From: Verrucomicrobiota bacterium
GTDB taxonomy: Bacteria; Verrucomicrobiota; Lentisphaeria; Victivallales; Victivallaceae
Length of the DNA: 13,414 bases
NCBI GenBank assembly: GCA_023459755.1
Contig: JAEWSS010000259.1
Span: forward strand, 1 to 13,414
Direction: 5' to 3'
Shown: one piece after another, positions 1-7,022 of the stretch
Position numbering within the stretch: the first letter of the stretch is position 1
Layout of the letters: each line of letters starts with the position of its first letter
Translations under genes and position numbers: made by a program
Notes under the pieces: model-generated
Seen by the model: the letters and a program-made list of their open reading frames with translations, nothing else
What the model was told of the DNA's origin: nothing
Databases searched by the model: none

Positions 1-1
1 G

Positions 2-310
2 CTTAAACTGGTGGAGGACAACACCATTAGCGGACGCACCGGCAAAGAGGTGTTCGCCGAAATGCTCGTCACCGGAAAAAGCGCCAAAGCGATCGTGGAC
101 GCCAAAGGTCTGGCCCAGGTTTCCGACACCGGCGCGATCGAAAAGGTGGTTGACGAGGCGCTGGCCGCCAACCAGAAGCAGGTCGGCCAATATCTTGCCG
201 GCAACGAAAATGTGCTGATGTATCTGGTCGGTCAGGTGATGAAACTGAGTCGCGGCAAGGCCAATCCGAAGCTGGTGCTGGAACTGTTGAAGTCCAAGCT
301 GGCGAAGTAG
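2..310 (+). CDS. gatB: Asp/Glu-tRNA amidotransferase subunit B, C-terminal end (partial)
   Basis: This is the last ~102 codons of GatB; the rest lies left of the window. The frame is open from base 2, so the GTG at 11 is an internal valine, not a start. GatB is the tRNA-binding and kinase subunit of GatCAB, which converts Glu-tRNA(Gln) and/or Asp-tRNA(Asn) to the amidated form in the cytoplasm. What remains is the helical GatB/YqeY tail domain, which contacts the tRNA. Recognisable are an EDNTISGRTGKEVF segment, the G-x-A-K-A-I-V-D helix and the very typical ending GKANPKLVLELLKSKLAK. A strong intrinsic terminator follows 23 bp after the TAG, so gatB is the last gene of its transcript. Identification rests on family knowledge of this tail and is secure. 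Confidence 0.93.
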   Translation, partial: LKLVEDNTISGRTGKEVFAEMLVTGKSAKAIVDAKGLAQVSDTGAIEKVVDEALAANQKQVGQYLAGNENVLMYLVGQVMKLSRGKANPKLVLELLKSKLAK

Positions 311-332
311 AACGGTAAATGATCGGCAATAT

Positions 333-369
333 CGCCGTCCGGAGGCATTGCGTCCGGGCGGCGTTTTTT
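333..369 (+). terminator. Rho-independent terminator of gatB
   Basis: An 11-bp stem with one G-U pair joins CGCCGTCCGGA (333-343) to TCCGGGCGGCG (353-363), with a 9-nt loop and six T residues at 364-369. It begins 23 bp after the gatB stop. Its 3' arm and T-run are copied again further downstream (see the repeat at 354-546). Confidence 0.93.
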
Positions 370-546
370 GTCGGCATCCGGCGTGCCGGTATTGCCTGCC
401 GGGGGCGTTTTTTGCGAGTTGAACGTTGTTTCCGCACTTGCCGGGCGGCGTTTTTTGTCGGCATCCGGCGTGCCGGTATTGCCTGCCGGGGGCGTTTTTT
501 TTGCGAGTTGAGCGTTGTTTCCGCACTTGCCGGACGGCGTTTTTTG
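354..546. repeat. Tandem array seeded by the gatB terminator arm
   Basis: Copy 1 is 354-440 (87 bp), copy 2 is 441-529 (89 bp) and a partial third copy is 530-546. Copies 1 and 2 differ by one substitution (A to G near 422/511) and two extra T residues. Within this lies a finer period: GGCGTTTTTT occurs five times, starting at 360, 404, 447, 491 and 536, that is every 43-45 bp. Each unit starts with the 3' arm plus T-run of the gatB terminator, but only the first has the matching 5' arm. Together with the terminator and the inverted repeat at 546-566 this fills most of the ~300-bp gap between gatB and the next gene. I see no credible gene in the gap. Confidence 0.9.
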
Positions 547-566
547 CTGAAAAAACCTTTTTCAGC
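546..566 (-). terminator. Perfect inverted repeat, possible terminator of the GGQ gene
   Basis: GCTGAAAAA (546-554) and TTTTTCAGC (558-566) form a perfect 9-bp stem with a 3-nt loop, 47 bp downstream of the minus-strand stop at 613. The T-run lies inside the stem rather than after it, so this is not a canonical terminator. Its position between the array and the end of a minus-strand gene makes a termination or 3'-protection role plausible but unproven. Confidence 0.35.
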
Positions 567-612
567 GGCCTTCGGCTGGCATTTCTGCGCTTTTGATCGT
601 CGTTTTTTTGTT

Positions 613-1071
613 TCAGCAGTGGAGAACGCCGAGGCCGCGGCGCACCCGGCACTCATTGAAAAACGCGAAAATTCCCGGCTCGCGGTTCAGCGTTTTCAGC
701 AGTTTTGACGGGGCGATGCCAAGCCGTTCCGCCGCCGCCGCATGGTTGAACCCGACCTCGTCAAACAGGTCGAACAGCCGCGCCGTGTCAATCGGGCGCA
801 GCCGCCCCGGTTCCGGCGGCTCGCCAAACGGTTCGCGCAGATTGAACGCCAGTTCGTAACGCAGTTTTTTCAGCGCGTTGCCCCGGTTGCGGAGCTGACT
901 GCGTTCGGCGCAGTCGGTGGCCTGTATTCCGGTCGGAATATGGATGATCCGGACGGCGCTGGAAGTTTTGTTTCGCTTCTGTCCGCCCTTGCCGGTGGCT
1001 TTGAAAAAATCGAGACGGCACTCCGCCAGAAGAGCGTTGTCGTCACAGGTCAGCAAATCGTCGCGTTTCAT
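613..1071 (-). CDS. Stand-alone GGQ-domain release-factor-like protein with HTH-like tail
   Basis: A 152-aa protein containing only the catalytic domain of class I release factors. Residues 22-48 read F-F-K-A-T-G-K-GGQ-K-R-N-K-T-S-S-A-V-R-I-I-H-I-P-T-G-I, with GGQ at 29-31, the tripeptide that hydrolyses peptidyl-tRNA on the ribosome. The codon-recognition domains of PrfA/PrfB are absent, as in the ArfB/YaeJ rescue factors and related RF-like proteins, so rescue of stalled ribosomes or release of stray peptidyl-tRNA is the likely role (inference). Unlike ArfB, it has no long Lys/Arg-rich tail. The C-terminus instead contains F-N-H-A-A-A-A-E-R-L-G-I-A-P-S-K-L-L-K-T-L, resembling a Fis-type helix-turn-helix. 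The ATG at 1071 is chosen because family homology begins there; the frame stays open to 1233, but that would run through the purD promoter and start. It is divergent from purD. Confidence 0.82.
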   Translation of the reverse strand: MKRDDLLTCDDNALLAECRLDFFKATGKGGQKRNKTSSAVRIIHIPTGIQATDCAERSQLRNRGNALKKLRYELAFNLREPFGEPPEPGRLRPIDTARLFDLFDEVGFNHAAAAERLGIAPSKLLKTLNREPGIFAFFNECRVRRGLGVLHC

Positions 1072-1096
1072 ATTTAAAAATATACACGCAAAAAAG

Positions 1097-1125
1097 TTGA
1101 AAGCAACGGCTGGAAAGTGTATATT
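1097..1125 (+). promoter_or_regulatory. Sigma70-type promoter of purD
   Basis: TTGAAA (1097-1102) is followed by a 17-bp spacer and TATATT (1120-1125), 29 bp before the purD ATG. Both hexamers are close to consensus and spacing is ideal. The -10 sits in GTGTATATT, also present at the methyltransferase promoter near 11741. The site lies in the 82-bp divergent gap and may set purD expression apart from the GGQ gene. No purine riboswitch or obvious repressor operator was seen in the short leader. Confidence 0.75.
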
Positions 1126-1153
1126 ACCGGATAAAAACCTCAGGGAGACAAAA

Positions 1154-2449
1154 ATGAATATTCTGGTGGTTGGCAACGGCGGACGCGAACATGTTCTGTG
1201 CTGGAAACTGGCGCAGAGCCGCAATGCCGGCAAGATCTACTGCGCCCCCGGCAACGCCGGCATCGCGGCGTCCGGAGCCGCCGAGACGCTCGACATCAAG
1301 GCGACCGACTTCGACCGCTTGGCCGACTTCGCCGCGACTCACGACATCGGACTGACCGTGGTCGGCCCGGAGGCTCCGCTCTGCGGCGGCATCGTGGACG
1401 TATTTAAAAAACGCGGACTGAAAATTTTCGGTCCCGACAAGTTCGCCGCCCAGCTCGAAGGCAGTAAGGACTTCGCCAAGCAGTTCATGGTCAAACACAA
1501 CATTCCGTGTGCAAAGTCGGCCACATTCTCCAGCGCCGGCGAAGCGGTGGAATATATCGAAAAAGAATTCGCTTCCGGCGTTTCCGGAATCGTGGTCAAG
1601 GCCGACGGTCTGGCCGCCGGCAAGGGGGTTCTGGTGGCGGAGAACTGCGCCGACGCCTGCGAGTTTGCCCGCGGCTGCTTCGAGGGGGCTTTCGGCGACT
1701 CCGGCCGCCGGGTGCTGATCGAGGAAAAACTCGTCGGTGAAGAGGCTTCAATTTTTGCGCTGGTGGATACAAAAAACATCAAGGCTCTCGCCTCAAGTCA
1801 GGATCATAAACGGGTCGGCGACGGCGACCGCGGCCCGAACACCGGCGGCATGGGCGCCTATTCTCCGGCTCCGGTGGTTACCGAAAGCGTCATGGAGCAG
1901 ATACAAACCGAGATTCTCGACAATTTTCTGCGCGGCGTCAAGGCGGAAAATCTGGATTTTCACGGCGTGATCTTCGTCGGCGCCATGATCGACAACGGCC
2001 GGGCGAAGGTGCTTGAATTCAACGTCCGCTTCGGCGACCCCGAAGTTCAGCCGGTGATGATGCGCCTCAAGAGCGATCTGCTGGAGGCCGCGCTCGCCAC
2101 GGTTGACGAAAAATTGGCGGACTGCGTTCTGGAGTGGTCGGCCGACCCGGCGGTCAGCGTGATCGTGGCCTCCGGCGGCTATCCCGGCAAATGCGACACC
2201 GGTCACGAGATCACCGGTCTGGACGCGGCGGCCGCCACCGGCGCCCAGGTGTTCCACGCCGGAACCGCGTTCGACCCGAACGGCCGGATCGTGAACTCCG
2301 GCGGCCGGGTGCTCGGCGTGGCGGCGCGCGGCAAAACCGTGCGCGAAGCGGTCGAGAAGGCCTACCGCGGGGTCGATGCCGTCAACTTCGAAAATTGTTT
2401 TTCCCGGCGCGACATCGCATACCGGGCTTTACAACGCGAAAAAGCTTGA
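1154..2449 (+). CDS. purD: Phosphoribosylamine-glycine ligase (GAR synthetase)
   Basis: A 431-aa cytoplasmic ATP-grasp ligase for the second step of de novo purine synthesis: phosphoribosylamine + glycine + ATP to glycinamide ribonucleotide. The N-terminus MNILVVGNGGREH is the family signature, with the glycine-rich loop at 7-13. Further landmarks are V-V-G-P-E-A-P-L, the ATP-grasp segment V-V-K-A-D-G-L-A-A-G-K-G-V, H-K-R-V-G-D-G-D-R-G-P-N-T-G-G-M-G around 218-234, and N-V-R-F-G-D-P-E at 290-297 carrying metal ligands. Length is normal. The ATG at 1154 follows AGGGAGA with good spacing and a clear promoter; the frame is open back to 917 but that part overlaps the divergent gene and has no homology. 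No other pur gene is nearby, so it appears to be an isolated pur gene with its own promoter. Confidence 0.96.
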   Translation: MNILVVGNGGREHVLCWKLAQSRNAGKIYCAPGNAGIAASGAAETLDIKATDFDRLADFAATHDIGLTVVGPEAPLCGGIVDVFKKRGLKIFGPDKFAAQLEGSKDFAKQFMVKHNIPCAKSATFSSAGEAVEYIEKEFASGVSGIVVKADGLAAGKGVLVAENCADACEFARGCFEGAFGDSGRRVLIEEKLVGEEASIFALVDTKNIKALASSQDHKRVGDGDRGPNTGGMGAYSPAPVVTESVMEQIQTEILDNFLRGVKAENLDFHGVIFVGAMIDNGRAKVLEFNVRFGDPEVQPVMMRLKSDLLEAALATVDEKLADCVLEWSADPAVSVIVASGGYPGKCDTGHEITGLDAAAATGAQVFHAGTAFDPNGRIVNSGGRVLGVAARGKTVREAVEKAYRGVDAVNFENCFSRRDIAYRALQREKA

Positions 2450-2473
2450 TTTTTATCGGATTAATGCTATTTT
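2446..2473 (+). promoter_or_regulatory. Candidate extended -10 promoter for the small lipoprotein gene
   Basis: TTGATT (2446-2451), a 16-bp spacer and TATTTT (2468-2473) preceded by TGC, an extended -10 signature. The -35 overlaps the purD stop. Downstream an AT-rich inverted repeat CTTTTAA/TTAAAAG (2486-2502) lies just before the ribosome binding site. No terminator separates purD from this gene, so read-through from purD is also possible. Confidence 0.35.
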
Positions 2474-2522
2474 ATTGAATCGTGACTTTTAAAATTTAAA
2501 AGAGATGTGGGAGAGTGCTGAA

Positions 2523-2918
2523 ATGAAGAAAATCATGGCATCTTTGGTCCTGGTCGCGGCGGCGTTGATGATGGGCGCCGGATGCAGCAGCGTGGAAGTC
2601 GGTCAGAAGTTCAACGGCATCGGAGTCACCCCGGACGGGAAACAGGCTCTGGCCCAGATCACCTACAGCAACTACGGCTTCTATTTCCTCAACTGGGTGC
2701 CGATCTTCACCGGCGCCGTCAGCGATCCCGGCAGCTTTGCGCTGTTCAAGGACACCGTTACCACCGACTACGCCGTGCTCGAAACCACCCGCCGCGCCGG
2801 ACTGCTCGGCGGCAGCCGCCTGATCAATGTAAATGTAACCCGCGACAGCCAGTTCAATTGGTACACCCTGCTGGTCTGGACCCGCAGCATCAACGTGTCC
2901 GGAACGGTACTGGAATAA
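2523..2918 (+). CDS. Small putative lipoprotein of unrecognised family
   Basis: A 131-aa protein starting MKKIMASLVLVAAALMMGAGCSS: two lysines, a hydrophobic core and a lipobox-like M-G-A-G-C, predicting signal peptidase II processing and lipid attachment at Cys21. The mature part is compact, about 110 residues, with aromatic stretches S-N-Y-G-F-Y-F-L-N-W-V-P-I-F-T-G and F-N-W-Y-T-L-L-V-W-T-R-S-I-N-V-S-G-T-V. These alternating hydrophobic strands suggest a small beta-rich domain. I do not recognise a named family and assign no function. The ATG at 2523 is preferred over the in-frame ATG at 2505 because it directly begins the signal peptide and GGGAG (2509-2513) sits 9 nt upstream. It lies between purD and nifJ, 73 bp after purD. 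Confidence 0.8.
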   Translation: MKKIMASLVLVAAALMMGAGCSSVEVGQKFNGIGVTPDGKQALAQITYSNYGFYFLNWVPIFTGAVSDPGSFALFKDTVTTDYAVLETTRRAGLLGGSRLINVNVTRDSQFNWYTLLVWTRSINVSGTVLE

Positions 2919-2937
2919 CTGAATTAAGATTTTCAAC

Positions 2938-2972
2938 TTGAACGACAACCCGCCGAACAGCGGGTTGTTCAA
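2938..2972 (+). other. Stable hairpin between the lipoprotein gene and nifJ
   Basis: ACAACCCGC (2945-2953) pairs perfectly with GCGGGTTGT (2960-2968) around a 6-nt loop, and TTGA/TCAA (2938-2941, 2969-2972) extends the stem past a 3-nt bulge. Only a poor T-run follows. It ends 10 nt before the nifJ ribosome binding site, leaving no room for a promoter after it. It is either a weak terminator or attenuator that nifJ transcription must cross, or a processing or stability element in the nifJ leader. Confidence 0.55.
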
Positions 2973-2994
2973 TTTAACCAATGGAGACAAACGA

Positions 2995-5900
2995 ATGGCC
3001 AAAAAAATGCAGACCATCGACGGCAATTACGCGGCAGCGTATGTAGCCTACGCTTTCAGCGAGGTAGCCGCCATTTACCCGATTACCCCGTCCTCGACGA
3101 TGGGCGAGTACGCCGATACCTGGGCCAGCCAGGGTCAGAAGAACATGTTCGGCAGCGTGCTCCAGGTCTCTGAAATGCAGAGCGAAGCCGGTGCCGCCGG
3201 CGCGGTGCACGGCAGCTTGAACGCCGGTGCGCTCACCACCACCTTCACCGCCAGTCAGGGCCTGCTCCTGATGATCCCGAATATGTATAAGATCGCCGGC
3301 GAAATGATTCCGTCGGTGTTCCATGTTTCCGCCCGCGCCCTCGCCGCCCAGTCGCTCTCCATCTTCGGCGACCACTCCGACGTGATGAGCTGCCGCGCCA
3401 CCGGTTTTGCCATGACCAGCGCCGCCAGCATTCAGGAAACCCACGATATGGCGATCGTCGCCCACCTCGCCACGCTGGAAAGCCGCGTGCCGTTCCTCAG
3501 CTTCTTCGACGGCTTCCGCACTTCGCACGAGATCCAGAAGATCGAACTGCTCGGTTACGAGGATATGAAGAGTCTGCTCGACATGAAGTATGTCGAGGAG
3601 TTCCGCGCCCGCGCTCTGCGCCCCGAGGCTCCCTACGCCAAAATGGCCGCCCAGAACCCGGACGTCTATTTCCAGGGCCGCGAGACCACCAATCTGATCT
3701 ACGCCAATCTTCCGGCCGTGGTTCAGAAGTACATGGACAAACTCGCCGCCATCACCGGACGCAAACTGCATCTGTTTGACTACGTCGGCGCCGCCGACGC
3801 CACCGACGTCATCATCGCCATGGGCTCCGGTTGCGAGACCATCGAGGAGACGGTGGACTATCTGACCCGTCAGGGCAAAAAGGTCGGCCTGCTCAAGGTC
3901 CGCCTGTATCGTCCGTTCGCCGCCGACGTGTTCGTCAAGGCGCTTCCGGCCTCCGTCAAGCGTGTCGCGGTTCTTGACCGCTGCAAGGAACCCGGCTGCC
4001 TCGGCGAGCCGCTTTTCCTCGACGTCGTCGCCGCTCTGGCGGGCAAGGACGTCAAGGTCATCGGCGGCCGTTTCGGTCTGGCGAGCAAGGAATTCACTCC
4101 GTCGATGGTCAACGCCGTCTACAAACACCTGGCCGGCAAGTGCACTCACAACTTCACCGTCGGCATCACCGACGACGTTTCGCACCTCTCGATCCCGGTG
4201 GACGAGCAGATCGTCACCGAGCCGGCCGACGCCACCTGCTGCATGTTCTGGGGGCTGGGCGCCGACGGCACCGTCGGTTCCAACAAAAACTCCATCAAGA
4301 TCATCGGCGACAACACCGACAAATACGTTCAGGCCTACTTCGTGTATGACTCGAAGAAGTCCGGCGGCATCACCGTCAGCCACCTGCGCTTCGGCGACAC
4401 CCCGATCAAGAGCGAGTACACCGTGACCAGCCCGAACTTCGTGGCCTGCCACAACGCCGCCTACATCGGCCGTTACGACATGCTCGCCGGCATCCGCGAA
4501 GGCGGCACCTTCCTGCTCAACAGCGAAGTCCCGGCCGACAAGGTCTTCGAGACCTTCACCCGCGACATGCAGGAAACCATCATTAAGAAGCACATCAAGG
4601 TCTACACCATCGACGCCCGCAAGATTTCCATGGACGCCGGTCTGGGCGCCCGCATCAACACCGTGATGCAGGTCTGCTTCTTCAAGCTCGCCAACATCAT
4701 TCCGGTGGACACCGCGATCGAGCTGATTAAAAAGGCGATCAAGAAGACCTTCGGCAAGAAGGGCGAGGAAATCGTCAACAAGAATATCAAGTGCGTGGAC
4801 AATTCGCTGGCTTATCTGGAATCGGTCAAGGTTCCGGCTTCGCTCGACGGCGTGGCCTTCGTTGAACCCGCCAAGCTGATCAGCGCCGACGCCGGCGTCT
4901 TCGCCAACACGCTGATGAAGCCGATTCTGCATCAGAACGGCGACAGCATTCCGGTTTCCGCCATGAGCATCGACGGTTCGATGCCGATCGGCACCAGCAA
5001 GCTGGAAAAGCGCGGCATCGCTCCGATGGTCCCGAAGTGGGATTCCTCGAAGTGCATTCAGTGCAACCAGTGCGCGATGGCCTGCCCGCATGCGGCGATC
5101 CGTCCGAAACTGATCAATCCGGCCGACCTCGCCGGCGCTCCGGCCTCTTTCGAGACCGTGGACGCCAAGGGCGTGAAGGAGCCCGGCCTGAAGTATCGTC
5201 TCCAGGTCTACTGCGAAGACTGCACCGGCTGCGGCGTCTGCATCGAGACCTGCCCGGCCAAGGAAAAGGCGATCAGCCTGAGCCATCTGGTGGACGAGCG
5301 CGCCGCCGGTCAGACCGCCAACGAGAAGTTCTTCGAGGCGCTGCCGGACAACGTGCTGGGCGGACTTGCTCCGACCTCCGTCAAGGCTTCGCAGTTCCTG
5401 CTGCCGCACTTTGAGTTCTCCGGCGCCTGCGCCGGTTGCGGTGAAACTCCGTATGTCAAACTCATCAGCCAGCTGTTCGGCAACCGCATGCTTGTGGCGA
5501 ACGCCACCGGCTGCTCCTCGATCTACGGCGGCAGCTTCCCGAGTCTGCCCTACTGCACCGACAAGTCCGGACGCGGTCCGGCGTGGGCGAACTCGCTGTT
5601 TGAAGACAACGCCGAGTTCGGCTTCGGTATGCGCCTGGCGGTGGACAACAACCGCAAACAGCTCAAAGCCAACGTCGAGGCTGCTCTGGCGCTTGACATC
5701 GACGCGAATCTGAAGAAGGCTCTCGAGGCGGCAATGTCCACCTGGGAGCAGACCGACGATGCCGCGATCGCCAATCAGAATGCGGTCAAGGCCGCGCTGA
5801 AGGACGTCAAAACCTGTGAGGCCTGCAAGGATGTCATTGCCAAGATCAGCGAGCTGTCCGACTACTTTGTGGACAAGTCGCTCTGGATCATCGGCGGCGA

Positions 5901-6516
5901 CGGCTGGGCCTACGATATCGGTTACGGCGGGTTGGACCATGTGGTCGCCCAGAACCGCAACGTCAATATTCTGGTGCTCGACACCGAAGTGTACTCCAAC
6001 ACCGGCGGGCAGGCTTCCAAGTCCACCCCGATCGGCGCGGTCGCGCTGTTCGCCAACGGCGGCAAGCGGCTCACCAAGAAGAACCTCGGTTTCATGTGCA
6101 TGAGCTACGGCAACGTCTATGTCGCCAGCATTGACATGGGCGCCGACCGCAATCAGGCGCTGAAGGCGATCCGCGAAGCGGAAGCCTACAACGGCCCGTC
6201 GGTCATCATTGCCTACTCGCCCTGTATTGCTCACGGCATCAAGGGTGATATGCGCATGAGTCAGGTCGAGGCGAAGAAGGCTTACGAAGCCGGATACTGG
6301 CCGCTGTACCAGTACAATCCGTCCGCTGAGCAGCCGTTCACCTGGCAGACCAAGCCGGCTACCGGCAGTTTCCAGGAGTTCATCCGCGGCGAACGTCGTT
6401 ACGCCAGCTTGCAGAAGACCGCTCCCGCCGACGCCGAGGCGTTGTACGCCAAGGCCGAAGAGGATAATGCGCGCCGCATGAAGTTCTATGAAGAACTCGG
6501 CAAGGCGATGAAGTAG
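2995..6516 (+). CDS. nifJ: Pyruvate:ferredoxin (flavodoxin) oxidoreductase
   Basis: A 1173-aa single-chain PFOR, full length. It oxidises pyruvate with CoA to acetyl-CoA and CO2 and passes electrons to ferredoxin or flavodoxin in anaerobic metabolism. Domain I (N-terminus) has the Y-P-I-T-P-S-S-T-M motif; the gamma-type domain and CoA region follow. The ferredoxin-like domain has C-I-Q-C-N-Q-C-A-M-A-C-P (Cys687, 690, 693, 697) and C-T-G-C-G-V-C-I-E-T-C-P (Cys743, 746, 749, 753) for two 4Fe-4S clusters. The TPP domain supplies the third cluster with Cys812, Cys815, Cys840 and Cys1077, and binds TPP-Mg through G-G-D-G-W (967-971) and Y-S-N-T-G-G around Asn1002. All expected residues are present. 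The ATG at 2995 follows GGAG by 8 nt; an upstream TTG at 2938 would translate the leader hairpin. It is followed by a strong terminator. No partner ferredoxin gene is in view. Confidence 0.97.
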   Translation: MAKKMQTIDGNYAAAYVAYAFSEVAAIYPITPSSTMGEYADTWASQGQKNMFGSVLQVSEMQSEAGAAGAVHGSLNAGALTTTFTASQGLLLMIPNMYKIAGEMIPSVFHVSARALAAQSLSIFGDHSDVMSCRATGFAMTSAASIQETHDMAIVAHLATLESRVPFLSFFDGFRTSHEIQKIELLGYEDMKSLLDMKYVEEFRARALRPEAPYAKMAAQNPDVYFQGRETTNLIYANLPAVVQKYMDKLAAITGRKLHLFDYVGAADATDVIIAMGSGCETIEETVDYLTRQGKKVGLLKVRLYRPFAADVFVKALPASVKRVAVLDRCKEPGCLGEPLFLDVVAALAGKDVKVIGGRFGLASKEFTPSMVNAVYKHLAGKCTHNFTVGITDDVSHLSIPVDEQIVTEPADATCCMFWGLGADGTVGSNKNSIKIIGDNTDKYVQAYFVYDSKKSGGITVSHLRFGDTPIKSEYTVTSPNFVACHNAAYIGRYDMLAGIREGGTFLLNSEVPADKVFETFTRDMQETIIKKHIKVYTIDARKISMDAGLGARINTVMQVCFFKLANIIPVDTAIELIKKAIKKTFGKKGEEIVNKNIKCVDNSLAYLESVKVPASLDGVAFVEPAKLISADAGVFANTLMKPILHQNGDSIPVSAMSIDGSMPIGTSKLEKRGIAPMVPKWDSSKCIQCNQCAMACPHAAIRPKLINPADLAGAPASFETVDAKGVKEPGLKYRLQVYCEDCTGCGVCIETCPAKEKAISLSHLVDERAAGQTANEKFFEALPDNVLGGLAPTSVKASQFLLPHFEFSGACAGCGETPYVKLISQLFGNRMLVANATGCSSIYGGSFPSLPYCTDKSGRGPAWANSLFEDNAEFGFGMRLAVDNNRKQLKANVEAALALDIDANLKKALEAAMSTWEQTDDAAIANQNAVKAALKDVKTCEACKDVIAKISELSDYFVDKSLWIIGGDGWAYDIGYGGLDHVVAQNRNVNILVLDTEVYSNTGGQASKSTPIGAVALFANGGKRLTKKNLGFMCMSYGNVYVASIDMGADRNQALKAIREAEAYNGPSVIIAYSPCIAHGIKGDMRMSQVEAKKAYEAGYWPLYQYNPSAEQPFTWQTKPATGSFQEFIRGERRYASLQKTAPADAEALYAKAEEDNARRMKFYEELGKAMK

Positions 6517-6546
6517 TCTTTCAAGACTGCGTTTACGCTGAAACCA

Positions 6547-6579
6547 GGCCGCCCGGATTTTTCCGGGCGGTCTTTTTTT
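6547..6579 (+). terminator. Rho-independent terminator of nifJ
   Basis: GGCCGCCCGGA (6547-6557) pairs with TCCGGGCGGTC (6562-6572) with one G-U pair, around a TTTT loop, followed by seven T residues at 6573-6579. It starts 31 bp after the nifJ stop. Confidence 0.95.
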
Positions 6580-6614
6580 ATGCCGTGCGGAAAGCCGGAT
6601 GCGGGAGGTGGACT

Positions 6615-6775
6615 CGGACGCCGCCGGTGTTCTTTGAGTCGCCGGCAGTCAGTCATTTGCGCGGGAGCACTGGGGTGGGCACGGACGCCGCCGGTGTTTT
6701 TTGAGGCGGCGGAGATCAGTCATTTGCGCGGGAACAACGGGGGGACGGACGATGCCAGTGTTTTTTGATGGAGGC
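6615..6775. repeat. Degenerate tandem repeat downstream of nifJ
   Basis: Two copies, 6615-6681 (67 bp) and 6682-6745 (64 bp), and a partial third at 6746-6775. Each starts CGGACG, then a GTGTTnTTTGA block, then (copies 1 and 2) TCAGTCATTTGCGCGGGA. Copies have diverged more than those of the other two arrays in this window. In copy 2, CGCCGCC and GGCGGCG can form a 7-bp stem around the T-rich block. A further weak upstream match (GCGGGAGGTGGACTCGGACG near 6601) suggests an older partial copy. Confidence 0.8.
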
Positions 6776-6974
6776 GTTGTGCGGTTGAATGCCGCCGCAT
6801 TTGTATTGAGCGGGCGGTGTTCACGGGAGTGTGGTTGCTTGTGGGGATATAAAAATGCCGCGGCTTCATTCCGCGTCTGGGGCGGCGGTTCCGCGGACTG
6901 CGTCGCCTTCCGCACGCCGGAAAGCGCAAATGGACAAACCAGATCCGCTTCGCGTTCAGAGCGGCATGGACTGC

Positions 6975-7006
6975 GCCGCCGGCGCGTTGCAAACGCGCTC
7001 GGCGGT
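6975..7006 (-). terminator. GC-rich hairpin past the esterase gene
   Basis: GCGCGTT (6982-6988) pairs with AACGCGC (6992-6998) around a 3-nt loop, and CCGCCG/CGGCGG (6976-6981, 7000-7005) extends it with one bulged base, giving a 13-bp stem. It starts 17 bp beyond the minus-strand stop at 7023. There is no T-run in the minus direction, so it may end transcription only with help from Rho, or may protect the mRNA 3' end. Confidence 0.4.
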
Positions 7007-7022
7007 CGATTGGAAGGATTTG

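Larger units (their letters stand above)
6580..7022. other. Non-coding stretch between nifJ and the esterase gene
   Basis: About 440 bp lies between the nifJ terminator and the 3' end of the minus-strand esterase. The first part is the tandem repeat listed separately. The middle (about 6776-6970) is low in recognisable features; a minus-strand stem CGCGG/CCGCG (6858-6875) followed by an A-rich plus-strand run (6851-6855) would read as a weak terminator for the esterase transcript. A strong GC hairpin lies at 6975-7006. Short open frames here overlap repeats, lack ribosome binding sites and are Arg-rich in the manner of GC-rich non-coding DNA. Confidence 0.7.

Noticed and set aside
354..546. 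CRISPR array
   Set aside because: Whole units repeat, including what would be spacers, only two to three copies exist, and there are no cas genes.
69..656. Minus-strand Arg-rich frame over gatB, the array and the end of the GGQ gene
   Set aside because: Low-complexity translation of repeat DNA and an antisense shadow of gatB; no start signal.
319..708. Plus-strand frame with a repeated R-A-A-F-F-V-G-I-R-R-A-G peptide
   Set aside because: The peptide repeat is only the 87-bp DNA array read in frame; the next copy is 89 bp and breaks it. The frame starts inside the gatB trailer before its terminator and runs antisense into the GGQ gene.
917..1153. N-terminal extension of purD to 917
   Set aside because: It would be antisense to the GGQ gene and would place the promoter inside the gene; PurD homology begins at the ATG at 1154.
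2974..6234. Very long open frame (over 1000 codons) on the minus strand
   Set aside because: It is exactly antisense to nifJ, whose protein has all PFOR motifs. GC-rich coding DNA with strong third-position GC often leaves such a frame open. The antisense product has no recognisable motif and no ribosome binding site.
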